Positions 37,451-45,901 of a stretch of DNA of 64,000 nucleotides are shown here, one piece after another. The notes beneath the pieces were generated by a model that was not told the origin of the DNA, ran no database searches, and saw nothing but the letters and a program-made list of their open reading frames with translations. Numbering within the stretch: the stretch's first letter is position 1; every line of letters begins with the position of its first letter. A program made the position numbers and the translations under genes. Location of the stretch: positions 124,001 to 188,000 of the forward strand of contig CACBXG010000002.1 of NCBI GenBank assembly GCA_902543145.1. The letters are read 5' to 3'. The stretch comes from an uncultured SAR116 cluster alpha proteobacterium. Its GTDB lineage: Bacteria; Pseudomonadota; Alphaproteobacteria; Puniceispirillales; Marisalimonadaceae.

Positions 37451-38446
37451 ATGACACAACTTGTAAATTCTTTTAGAAGAAGTATCGTTAAAGCCGGTTT
37501 AGGTCTTGTTGCTATTGCAGGAATTAGTACCGTTGGTTTGGTTTCTATTGCTAGTGCTGACAAATATCCTAATAAGCCAATAGAATTAGTTATTCATGCA
37601 AAATATGGTGGTGGAACAGACACAACTGCAAGAATGGTATCTATTAGAACAAGAAGAAATTTAAAAACAGATATATCTATTGTTGCTAAAAGAGGTGGTT
37701 CAGGAGCAAAAGCTCAAAACTATGTTTTAACAAAGCCAGCCGACGGTTATACAATCATGGCATTAACTCAGTCTCATCTTTATACAATGGCTAGAGGTAA
37801 ATCTAACATGAAGATTGACGACATTGTAGGAGTTGCAAGGGCAATGGATGACCCTACCTTCATTACTGTCTCAGGAAAGGGAAAATTTAATACTTTAGAA
37901 GAGCTTGTAGCTGCTTCTAAAAAGGCACCATTAAACTGGGGAGTTGCTCAAATTGGAGGTACTGAACATATTGGACTAGCTCAGTTCGCAAAAGAAGCTG
38001 GAATTAAGTTTAAAGTGGTACCATTCGGTTCAGGGGCTCAAATGGTACAAGCATTAATGGCAGGCAAAATAGATGCTACTTTACCGAATGTAAGTGAAGC
38101 TGCTAACCAAGTTGCAGATGGAAGCTTTAAAGCTCTGGCAGTTATGGCTGAAGACAGGCTTAAAGATTATCCAAATGTTCCTACTACTTATGAGAAAGGG
38201 ATTAAGGCAAAATGTTCTACAACTAGGGGTTATGCTGTATTAGCTTCTACTCCACAGCCAATTATAGATCAGATATCAAAAGCTATGGTTAAAGCAATGA
38301 AACACGATGTTTTTGCTAGTTATCTTGCTGGAGCTGGACTAACAGTTGAAGGTAGTGTTGCAGGGACTAAAGTTTGGGACAAACAACTAAAAGCTGAATA
38401 TAAAGTTGCAGCATCTGCTCTTAAAGAACTAGGATTAATTAAATAG
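37451..38446 (+). CDS. tctC: Tripartite tricarboxylate transporter binding protein TctC
   Basis: 331 residues with a signal peptide (basic start, hydrophobic core, A-S-A-D-K cleavage region near residue 36). The mature start YPNKPIELVIHAKYGGGTD is the typical TctC opening, followed by G-A-K-A-Q-N-Y and the A-L-M-A-G-K-I-D segment. It captures a carboxylate in the periplasm. GGAGG stands before the ATG. tctB follows 25 bases later and contains a hairpin right behind its start. Confidence 0.93.
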   Translation: MTQLVNSFRRSIVKAGLGLVAIAGISTVGLVSIASADKYPNKPIELVIHAKYGGGTDTTARMVSIRTRRNLKTDISIVAKRGGSGAKAQNYVLTKPADGYTIMALTQSHLYTMARGKSNMKIDDIVGVARAMDDPTFITVSGKGKFNTLEELVAASKKAPLNWGVAQIGGTEHIGLAQFAKEAGIKFKVVPFGSGAQMVQALMAGKIDATLPNVSEAANQVADGSFKALAVMAEDRLKDYPNVPTTYEKGIKAKCSTTRGYAVLASTPQPIIDQISKAMVKAMKHDVFASYLAGAGLTVEGSVAGTKVWDKQLKAEYKVAASALKELGLIK

Positions 38447-38471
38447 TATTTTAATCAAAGGTTTTTAATAA

Positions 38472-38990
38472 ATGAAAGATAATAAAAATGCACCCAAAGG
38501 CTTGGGTGCATTATTAAATAAAAGTGATACTTTAATTGCGATTTTTTTAACTCTAATAATTTCATTTTTATGGTTTGAAACTACAAAATTTGAGAAAGTT
38601 CCTGACTTATTTTCAAATAATATTCCCCCTGAAATGTTTCCTCAGATATTACTCATTATAATTTTAGGGATGGTTTTGATAATACCTTTTGAGCATCTTT
38701 TTTTAAAGAAAAGTGGAAAAGATATTGATTCATCCAGAAAAAAACCAGTAGAAATTTCAACAATTGGAACTATGGTAATTTTATCAGCTATAATAGCATC
38801 CTCACAAATTTTAGGAGCTGCTCTTACAATAATAGCAGTAAGTATCTCCTTACCAATTTATTGGGGTGAAAGAAGATTAATAGTATTAATCTCATATATT
38901 ATCGGGTTTCCATTATTTGTAATAGTTTTATTCAATGTAATTCTTGGCGTTCATTTTGAACCTGGGCTATTAGATCTTATTCAAAACTAG
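38472..38990 (+). CDS. tctB: Tripartite tricarboxylate transporter small permease TctB
   Basis: 172 residues with about four hydrophobic helices (near 17-35, 55-75, 95-120 and 135-160), the usual TctB layout with weak sequence conservation. The assignment relies on position between tctC and tctA. Codons 6 to 14 encode NAPKGLGAL and at the same time form a strong hairpin; no better start lies behind it, so the hairpin appears to be coding. Confidence 0.85.
   Translation: MKDNKNAPKGLGALLNKSDTLIAIFLTLIISFLWFETTKFEKVPDLFSNNIPPEMFPQILLIIILGMVLIIPFEHLFLKKSGKDIDSSRKKPVEISTIGTMVILSAIIASSQILGAALTIIAVSISLPIYWGERRLIVLISYIIGFPLFVIVLFNVILGVHFEPGLLDLIQN
38487..38512 (+). promoter_or_regulatory. Strong hairpin inside the 5' end of tctB
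   Basis: Eleven perfectly paired bases, AATGCACCCAA with TTGGGTGCATT, closing a four-base AGGC loop, followed by TATTAAAT. It begins 15 bases after the tctB ATG and 41 after the tctC stop. It may stop exonucleases or ribosomes and so raise tctC relative to the permease genes. A full intrinsic terminator is less likely because the U-tract is short. Confidence 0.65.
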
Positions 38991-39003
38991 AAAGGGTTGA
39001 AGT

Positions 39004-40476
39004 TTGGAAGACATAATAAAAGGTATTGGATTATTATTAGAATTTCAAAATATTCTTTTAATTCTATCAGGTGTTTTAATAGGTGTTTTAGTAGGAGCCC
39101 TACCAGGTTTAAGTTCTCCTATGGCAATTGCACTTCTAATTCCTTTTACAATTTCTTTAGATCCAGTTGCTGCAATAGCTATGATGGCTGCTCTTTACTG
39201 TGCTGGAACTTTTGGAGGCTCTATTACTGCTATATTAATAAATGCTCCAGGTGCTCCACCAGCTGTTGCAACTGCTTTGGATGGATATCCAATGGCAAAA
39301 AATGGTGAACCAGGAAGAGCTCTTGGTTTGGCCGCCGTATCTAGTGTTTTTGGTGGAATTTTTAGTTTAATAATTTTTATATTTGCGGCTCCTCTTTTAG
39401 CAAAGCTAGCGTTGGAATTTGGACCAGCAGAGTATTTTGGACTTGCTGTATTTGCTCTTTCGATGCTTGCCTCGATGAGTGGAAAATCGTCTTTAAGAAA
39501 CCTCATTTCAGGTCTTGTTGGAGTGTTAATTGGTACTATTGGAATTCACTTAACTACAGGCGTAGAAAGGTTTACGTTTGATATACCTGATCTTGAAGAG
39601 GGTATACATTTCGTTCCTGTTCTTATTGGGCTATTTGCAGTCAGTGAGCTTTTTAAACAATCTGAAAAATTGAATGCAGTAGTTGAGAGAATACAGGCAA
39701 AAGCTTTGAGGTTACCCTCGTTATTTGAATTAAAGAAACTAAAATATACAATACTTAGGTCTTCAGGAATTGGAACGTTTATAGGAATACTTCCTGCCGA
39801 AGGTTCTACTGTAGCAGCTATCATCGGTTATAATGAAGCGAGAAGATGGTCTAAAGACAAGGATAAATTTGGTAAAGGTTCTCCTGAGGGCATAGTTGGA
39901 CCAGAGGCAGCGAATAATGCAGCTGCTGGAGGTGCTATGGTTCCTACGCTTGCTCTAGGGATACCTGGAAGTGGTTCAACAGCTCTTATATTAGCGGCAT
40001 TAATTATGCATGGATTTAGACCCGGCCCTTACTTAATTAGTGAAACACCAGAATTCGTGTATGCAATTTTTGGAGCAATGCTAATAGCTAATCTAGGATT
40101 TTTGTTTATTGGCTTAGTTGGTGCAAAATTCTTTTCCTTAGTTGCTTTCATACCAAAAAAACTTCTTTGGCCAGCTGTTTTTATATTTTCTATGATCGGC
40201 TCTTATTCTTTTGCATCGTCAATGTTTGATGTCTGGGTAATGCTAGCTGCTGGACTAGTAGGTTATTTTATGGACAGACATGGGTTTTCAGCAGCTCCAC
40301 TTGTTATGGGATTAATTCTTGGAAAATTAGTTGAAGAAAGCTTTTCTCAATCTATGATTATTCATGATAACAATTTCTTTGCATTATTAGAAAGTCCAGT
40401 TGTCTTATTATTTTTTGTTCTTACATTCCTAAGTTTATCATCTCCTTTTTGGACAAGATATTTCTCAAAGAAATAA
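39004..40476 (+). CDS. tctA: Tripartite tricarboxylate transporter large permease TctA
   Basis: 490 residues, highly hydrophobic with about 12 membrane segments. TctA markers are GALPGLSSPMAIALLIPFT near residue 32, the GAPPAVATALDGYPMAK stretch and the second glycine-rich loop PTLALGIPGSGSTA. The start is a TTG with AAGGG about eight bases upstream. It is the ion-coupled permease of the TctCBA system. MmgE/PrpD paralogue 3 starts 19 bases after its stop. Confidence 0.95.
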   Translation: MEDIIKGIGLLLEFQNILLILSGVLIGVLVGALPGLSSPMAIALLIPFTISLDPVAAIAMMAALYCAGTFGGSITAILINAPGAPPAVATALDGYPMAKNGEPGRALGLAAVSSVFGGIFSLIIFIFAAPLLAKLALEFGPAEYFGLAVFALSMLASMSGKSSLRNLISGLVGVLIGTIGIHLTTGVERFTFDIPDLEEGIHFVPVLIGLFAVSELFKQSEKLNAVVERIQAKALRLPSLFELKKLKYTILRSSGIGTFIGILPAEGSTVAAIIGYNEARRWSKDKDKFGKGSPEGIVGPEAANNAAAGGAMVPTLALGIPGSGSTALILAALIMHGFRPGPYLISETPEFVYAIFGAMLIANLGFLFIGLVGAKFFSLVAFIPKKLLWPAVFIFSMIGSYSFASSMFDVWVMLAAGLVGYFMDRHGFSAAPLVMGLILGKLVEESFSQSMIIHDNNFFALLESPVVLLFFVLTFLSLSSPFWTRYFSKK

Positions 40477-40495
40477 TTTTTTTAGTTGAAGTAAA

Positions 40496-41875
40496 ATGAA
40501 TAAAATTGAAATTTCTCTGGCTGAAAAATTTTCAGAGTGGGTTCATAAACTTAAAATAAATGACATACCTGAAGAAGTCGTAAATAAATTACAACTCGTT
40601 GTAATGGACTCTTTTGGACTTATGGCCTCAGCTAGAGATGAACAATACATAAAAAGTCTTATCAATGCACTTCAAGAAACTGGAGATTGCACATTAGTTG
40701 GACACAATACAAAGGTGAACCCATTCAACGCAGCTATAATTAATGGCACAGCTATCCATGGTGAAGATTTTGATGATACTTTTGAAGGAACACCTGTACA
40801 TGTAGGTTCAGTAATGGTTCCCGCAATGTTATCTTCGGCTCAAGCTAAAAATTTAGATGGAAAAAAATTTTTAAAAGGATTAGTAGTAGGATCAGAGCTG
40901 ATTTGTAGATTAGCTTTGGTTGCGCCTACAGCAGTTCATCGACAAGGTTTTCATCCAACAGCAATTTTTGGAGCTTTTGGTTCATCAATAGGTGTTTCAT
41001 CTTTGCTTGGAAATTCTATAAATGAAATGAGTTCAGGATTAGGTATTGTTGGAAGTATGGCATCTGGTATTATAGAGTATCTAGCTGAAGGCACATCTAC
41101 AAAACGTCTTCACCCAGGATGGGCTGCTGGATGCGGATGGCAATCTGCTAATTTTGCTAAATCTGGATTTTTAGGACCAAGAACTGTATTTGAAGGTCAA
41201 CACGGAGTATTTAGTAGTTTTGCTAAGAATAATATAGAACCAGATTTTTCACATATAATTTCAGATTTAGGAAACAGATGGGAATCAAAAAACCTAGCTT
41301 TGAAGCCTTACGCTTGTGGAACAATGGCACAACCTTTTATTGATTGTGCTATAAAACTAAAAGCTAAAATCGATAATATCGAAAAAATAGATAAAATCAT
41401 TGCTAGTGTTGGTGAAGGAACAGTCCACAGATTGTGGGAACCATTAAAAGAAAAACAAAATCCATCTACTCCTTATGGCGCAAAATTTTCTGTTCCATAT
41501 TGTATTTCAATAGGATTAATAAATGGATCTGCGGGCTTAAATGAGTTTACTGATAAATGTTTAAAAAAATTAGAAGTGACAAAATTAGCATCTAAAGTAA
41601 ATTATGAAATTAATCCGAATGACGAATATCCAAGAAATTACACTGGTAAAATAAAAATAATTATGAAAGATGGAACAATTTATTCTTCATCACAAGATTG
41701 TTTAAGAGGCGGGAAGCGTGATCCTCTCAGCACAAATGAAGTTAGAAAAAAATTTGAAGCTAATTTAAAATTTGCAAATGTAAAGTCTGCTGAGATTGAT
41801 AAACTATATAATTTTATTAAAAATATTTTTAAATCCAAAAATCTAAATGGTATAGATGAGGTCAACTTTAATTAA
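40496..41875 (+). CDS. MmgE/PrpD family protein (paralogue 3)
   Basis: 459 residues, with the HGEDFDDTFEGTPVH region in place of the more common L-D-F-D-D-T-H, then FHPTAIFGAFG and the KPYACGTMAQPF stretch. The histidine after the aspartates is shifted, which may reflect a different substrate. It ends the enolase-superfamily, dioxygenase and TctCBA run and probably acts on the imported acid or its product. The final eight bases overlap the convergent YdjM-like gene in TTAATTAA. Confidence 0.87.
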   Translation: MNKIEISLAEKFSEWVHKLKINDIPEEVVNKLQLVVMDSFGLMASARDEQYIKSLINALQETGDCTLVGHNTKVNPFNAAIINGTAIHGEDFDDTFEGTPVHVGSVMVPAMLSSAQAKNLDGKKFLKGLVVGSELICRLALVAPTAVHRQGFHPTAIFGAFGSSIGVSSLLGNSINEMSSGLGIVGSMASGIIEYLAEGTSTKRLHPGWAAGCGWQSANFAKSGFLGPRTVFEGQHGVFSSFAKNNIEPDFSHIISDLGNRWESKNLALKPYACGTMAQPFIDCAIKLKAKIDNIEKIDKIIASVGEGTVHRLWEPLKEKQNPSTPYGAKFSVPYCISIGLINGSAGLNEFTDKCLKKLEVTKLASKVNYEINPNDEYPRNYTGKIKIIMKDGTIYSSSQDCLRGGKRDPLSTNEVRKKFEANLKFANVKSAEIDKLYNFIKNIFKSKNLNGIDEVNFN

Positions 41876-42881
41876 TTAAGTCCTGACAATTTTTTCCTAA
41901 AAGCAAATCAAAAAATCTCTTCCATTTTTCTAAATAATTTCTTCTATTTACAAACCAATCGATATGATCAGAAGCAGGTTTATTTAAGTTTATCCTAATC
42001 CCCCACAAACCGTCAACCTCATTAGGAACTGCTGAATACCTGACATCTGTTATTATATTTTCATCAATTCCTTTTCCTAGATAACCTTGAGAAAACCAAT
42101 TAAATCTTTTTATATCTTTGTATTGTTGACTTTTTTTATCAAGCTCTGAAAAATCATTTAAAAGATCAAGTTTCTTAATTTTTGTTCCTTGACAGTATTC
42201 TGAATTAGCAAATAATCTTACTGCATCTACATAATAAAAACCATTATCTTCATAGATTGTTTTCCATAAAAACAAATTTCCCAGACTTGGTTTTGCTGTT
42301 AGGTTTTTGCCATTATGACCCCTGAGATTAGCAATAAATTTACCAACAAATTCAGCACGATTTTCTTGGATAGCACCAAAGGTTAAATAAATTAAAATAT
42401 AAAGTATCCCGAATAAGGTTAAATATTTATTTTTCATTATAATTGCAAAAATTATAGCCAGAATGACCGGTATAGTTAAAAAAGGATCAACAACTGATAT
42501 ATAATTCCACGAAATTCTTTCACTAGAAAATGGCCATAAAAGCTGTGTACCGTAACTTGTACAAGCATCTAATAATCCATGTGTGGCAAAACCAAAAAGA
42601 CTAAAAAAATACGTTTCACCCCAACTTAAATACTTTTTGAAAAGTATTCTTGAAAAGAATGTTACAATCAAAGCACCTATTGGTATAAAAATTAAGGAAT
42701 GAGTAAATTGTCTGTGATATTCTAATTTTAATAGAGGATCTGAAGTAGATCTAATGAAAATGTCTAGGTCAGGAGCCAGACCTGCACAACAACCAACTAT
42801 TGATCCAAATAAAATTTTTTTCTTATTTGAGATTGTTTGAGCAAAAATTGCACCAAATGCGCCTTGAGTAACTGGATCCAT
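41868..42881 (-). CDS. YdjM/DUF457-like membrane-bound metal-dependent hydrolase
   Basis: 337 residues from the ATG at 42881; the frame extends to a TTG at 42893. The N-terminal MDPVTQGAFGA opening, the APDLD motif and the HRQFTHS motif are the metal-binding hallmarks of this inner-membrane family, followed by H-G-L-L-D and several membrane helices up to about residue 175. The C-terminal 160 residues form a soluble domain. E. coli YdjM is LexA-controlled; the substrate and role are unknown. The gene stands alone. Confidence 0.8.
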   Translation of the reverse strand: MDPVTQGAFGAIFAQTISNKKKILFGSIVGCCAGLAPDLDIFIRSTSDPLLKLEYHRQFTHSLIFIPIGALIVTFFSRILFKKYLSWGETYFFSLFGFATHGLLDACTSYGTQLLWPFSSERISWNYISVVDPFLTIPVILAIIFAIIMKNKYLTLFGILYILIYLTFGAIQENRAEFVGKFIANLRGHNGKNLTAKPSLGNLFLWKTIYEDNGFYYVDAVRLFANSEYCQGTKIKKLDLLNDFSELDKKSQQYKDIKRFNWFSQGYLGKGIDENIITDVRYSAVPNEVDGLWGIRINLNKPASDHIDWFVNRRNYLEKWKRFFDLLLGKNCQDLIN

Positions 42882-42985
42882 AATATAAACCAAAATTATT
42901 AAATGAGCTATCTATACACTAAGTTTTCTTGACTGTTTATATTTTTTTCATTTAACATATTCAATGTATTATAAGGTACCATTTA

Positions 42986-44602
42986 ATGAACCAAATTAAC
43001 TTAAATAATAGAGAATATGATGTCATAATTGTAGGTGCTGGGTTTTCAGGATTATATCAATTGATATGTCTTAGAGATCAACTTGGTATGAATTGTCTTG
43101 TTATAGAAACAGGCGACGACGTTGGCGGTACATGGTATTGGAATCGTTATCCAGGAGCAAGATGTGATACTGAAAGCCACGCCTACTCTTATTATTTTTC
43201 AGACGAATTACTAAAAGAATGGACATGGTCAGAGCGATATCCTGGTCATGCTGAGATTAGAAGATATATGAATTTTGTTGCTGAAAAATTTGATCTTAAA
43301 AAAGATATTTTGTTCAACCATAAAGTAACAAGTGCTCAATATAATGAAGATAAAATTTGTTGGAAAATCACAACTAACAATAAAATAAATTTTAGGTCTA
43401 AATTTTTAATTACAGCAGTTGGATGTTTGTCAAATGCAAATATTCCCAATATTAAAGGATTAGAAAATTTTAAAGGTAAGTATTACCATACAGGCAATTG
43501 GCCAAAAAACGACGTATCATTTGTTGGTAAAAAAGTTGGTCAAATTGGCACTGGTTCTACTGGGATACAAGCAGTGCCAGTTATAGCTGAAGAGGCTAAG
43601 CATTTAACAGTTTTTCAAAGAACGGCAAATTATAGTGTACCAGCGAGGAATAAACCTTTAACTGAAAACTTCAAAATCCATGTAAAAGAGAGATTTAATT
43701 ATTACAGAGAATTACTTAAAAAGACACCAAATGGACACCCTTTTGAAATATCAGATCGTCTTGTTGCTGATGTCCAAGAACAAGAAATGCAAGATATTTA
43801 CGAAAAAGCTTGGGAAAAAGGAGGTTTACAGTTCAGGGGATCATTTAGTGATTTAGTAACTAACGTTGAAGCTAATAAAACAGCCTCAGATTTTATAAAA
43901 AATAAAATTAATGAAACTGTTTCTAATAAAAAATTTGCAGCAATATTATCAGACATTGATCACCCATATGCAGGTAAACGCCCACCAATAGATACTAATT
44001 ATTTTGAAACCTATAATAGAGACAATATTAATCTTGTTGATCTTCGAAGTAATCCTATAACACAAATAGATGAAAAAGGAATTCAAACTGAAAAAAAACA
44101 TTTTGATTTAGATATTATTGTTTTTGCTACAGGTTATGATGCGATGACCGGACCGCTTCAGAATATGAATATCATTGGAAAAAATAATTTAAAACTACAG
44201 GAAGCTTGGAAAGAAGGGCCAAAAACATTTTTAGGTCTTCAAGTACCAGGTTTCCCTAATATGTTTACAATAACAGGCCCAGGCAGTCCTTCAGTTCTAA
44301 CAAACATGCCTATAGCAATTGAGCAACATGTTGAATGGATTAGGGATTGTATAGATTTCATGAATAAAAAAGAGTATTCAGTAATTGAGACTGATGCTAA
44401 GTCAGCAGAACAATGGGGACATGAAGTTAACACAGTTGCAAATAAAACTTTATTACCCACCGTAAAACATTCATGGTATCTAGGTGCAAATATTCCTGGT
44501 AAACCACAAGTTTTTATGCCTTATGCTGGTGGTTTACCTAGATATAGAAAGATATGTGAAAACATTAAAAATAATAATTATAAAGAGTTTAGTTTAAATT
44601 AA
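42986..44602 (+). CDS. Type I Baeyer-Villiger-like flavin monooxygenase
   Basis: 538 residues with the FAD motif GAGFSG at 17-22, the GTWYWNRYPGARCD stretch of cyclohexanone-monooxygenase-type enzymes, the exact BVMO fingerprint F-x-G-x3-H-x3-W-P at 162-173, and the NADPH motif GTGSTG at 188-193. It would insert oxygen next to a ketone with NADPH and O2. It is isolated on the plus strand, three bases from a convergent stop, with no esterase or dehydrogenase partner adjacent, so the substrate is open. Confidence 0.93.
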   Translation: MNQINLNNREYDVIIVGAGFSGLYQLICLRDQLGMNCLVIETGDDVGGTWYWNRYPGARCDTESHAYSYYFSDELLKEWTWSERYPGHAEIRRYMNFVAEKFDLKKDILFNHKVTSAQYNEDKICWKITTNNKINFRSKFLITAVGCLSNANIPNIKGLENFKGKYYHTGNWPKNDVSFVGKKVGQIGTGSTGIQAVPVIAEEAKHLTVFQRTANYSVPARNKPLTENFKIHVKERFNYYRELLKKTPNGHPFEISDRLVADVQEQEMQDIYEKAWEKGGLQFRGSFSDLVTNVEANKTASDFIKNKINETVSNKKFAAILSDIDHPYAGKRPPIDTNYFETYNRDNINLVDLRSNPITQIDEKGIQTEKKHFDLDIIVFATGYDAMTGPLQNMNIIGKNNLKLQEAWKEGPKTFLGLQVPGFPNMFTITGPGSPSVLTNMPIAIEQHVEWIRDCIDFMNKKEYSVIETDAKSAEQWGHEVNTVANKTLLPTVKHSWYLGANIPGKPQVFMPYAGGLPRYRKICENIKNNNYKEFSLN

Positions 44603-44605
44603 AAT

Positions 44606-45085
44606 TTAAACATCTACTGAGTTTTTAATTACATTAATTTTAGTTCTGATATTTTTCATTCTTTCTTCAAGTTCATTTTTCTTAGGTGGGTTCTTTGAGT
44701 CTAACTGATCTAAAAGGTTAGAAATTTCATTGGCTAATTCGTTACTTTGTTTATTGGAATCTAGGAGTCTCAGCTGAGTCTTTCTTATTAAAGCTCCTAA
44801 AATGACGTTAGATTTAATGATTTCTTTAAAGTAAGATTTGGGTATTATTTTTGTAACTAATTTCTGAGTGCATACCTTAGCAGTTACAGTTCTTGGAACA
44901 TTGAGTAAAATTGAACTCTCTCCAAATATCTCTCCCATACCTAGTCTATTCAGTTTTAAACCATCTTTGGTTTCAATATTGACATATCCCTCTAAAATTA
45001 AATATGCTTCTTTTGGATCACTCCCCACTTCGTAAATTATTTCACCGGGCTCCCAAATTATTGATTTACCATTTTCTTGCATCAA
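44606..45085 (-). CDS. Cyclic-nucleotide-binding domain protein
   Basis: 159 residues: an N-terminal cNMP-binding beta-barrel (GEIIYEVGSDPKEAYLILEG, then the MGEIFGESSIL phosphate cassette and PRTVTAKV) and a C-terminal charged, coiled-coil-like helix rich in K, E, N and D. No helix-turn-helix is seen, so it is not a CRP-type activator by itself. The phosphate cassette has E-S-S in place of the usual R-A-A/R-S-A arginine, so it may not bind cAMP. It ends the pobA-pcaHG run, 25 bases after a small membrane protein. Confidence 0.8.
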   Translation of the reverse strand: MMQENGKSIIWEPGEIIYEVGSDPKEAYLILEGYVNIETKDGLKLNRLGMGEIFGESSILLNVPRTVTAKVCTQKLVTKIIPKSYFKEIIKSNVILGALIRKTQLRLLDSNKQSNELANEISNLLDQLDSKNPPKKNELEERMKNIRTKINVIKNSVDV

Positions 45086-45110
45086 TATTCCTTTAAATAT
45101 AATGATTTAA

Positions 45111-45293
45111 TTATTGTACAGGAATAGCTAAAGGCTCCATCCAAAAGATATATCCATAAAAAATTAAATAACAATAGAATAACCCATAAGCCCACCACGG
45201 CTTTGGTTTAAATGATTTACTTCTTTCTTCAATCTCTTCTAATTCTTCTCTATAATTTTTGTAATAATTCATCATAAAATTAGATCTGCCCAA
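45111..45293 (-). CDS. Small single-pass membrane protein
   Basis: 60 residues from a TTG with GGAG seven bases upstream; two ATGs at 45275 and 45272 are alternatives. The first half is charged (Y-R-E-E-L-E-E-I-E-E-R), the second half after PKPWW is one hydrophobic, aromatic-rich membrane segment. I do not recognise the family. It lies between pcaG (25 bases upstream) and the cyclic-nucleotide-binding protein (25 bases downstream), evenly spaced as an operon gene. Confidence 0.6.
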   Translation of the reverse strand: MGRSNFMMNYYKNYREELEEIEERSKSFKPKPWWAYGLFYCYLIFYGYIFWMEPLAIPVQ

Positions 45294-45318
45294 TTATCTT
45301 CTCCACCTTAAATTAGAT

Positions 45319-45900
45319 TTATATATCAAAAAAAACTGTTTCTTTATTACCTTGTAAAAATACATTAAAAACATAAATATTTTTTTTAATCTTTTTTGCT
45401 ACAAGGCTGTCAATATTACCTTTACTATTTTTTATTATAGATAAAATAGGATCGTTTATCAAATCATCACCTTCAAAGTATATCCTAGTATTTAAAGTCA
45501 TATTAAGTCCTCTAGATGAAATTGATAAACAAATATGCGGACATTGATTTTTTCCATGTAGATTTTCGACTTGTCCTGGCTTTACTGTAAATAACTTAAA
45601 TTGTTTTGTTAATTTATTTGGAATAAATCGTGCAAACCCATTGTCTTCAAAAAATTGACCATTTTCATCACATTGCCAAGTTTCTAGCATCACGTCGTCT
45701 AATGCAATACCATTACCATCAAAGACTGAACCTTCGACAGTTATCATTTCTATTTCATTTTTATTTTTAAATGGCACCTCACCCAAATCATTTTTATATA
45801 TATTATTTATTTTTATTTTATTTGGCATGCATCCTATATGAAGAAATGGACCAGCTGTTTGAAAAGGAGTTTCATCAAGAATTTTATTAGAGTTTTTCAA
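45319..45900 (-). CDS. pcaG: Protocatechuate 3,4-dioxygenase alpha subunit
   Basis: 193 residues from the TTG at 45900. This start lies one base after the pcaH stop, has AGAAGG eight bases upstream and gives an N-terminus followed by ETPFQTAGPFLHIG as in other PcaG proteins. The longer frame begins at a TTG at 45927 inside pcaH without a well-spaced site. PcaG is the alpha chain lacking the iron ligands; it pairs with PcaH to cleave protocatechuate to 3-carboxymuconate. Confidence 0.92.
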   Translation of the reverse strand: MKNSNKILDETPFQTAGPFLHIGCMPNKIKINNIYKNDLGEVPFKNKNEIEMITVEGSVFDGNGIALDDVMLETWQCDENGQFFEDNGFARFIPNKLTKQFKLFTVKPGQVENLHGKNQCPHICLSISSRGLNMTLNTRIYFEGDDLINDPILSIIKNSKGNIDSLVAKKIKKNIYVFNVFLQGNKETVFFDI

Positions 45901-45901
45901 G

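Noticed and set aside
38997..39308. 103-residue frame overlapping the start of tctA, rich in Cys, Arg, Ser and Tyr
   Set aside because: Out-of-frame reading of the TctA gene, whose membrane protein is unambiguous.
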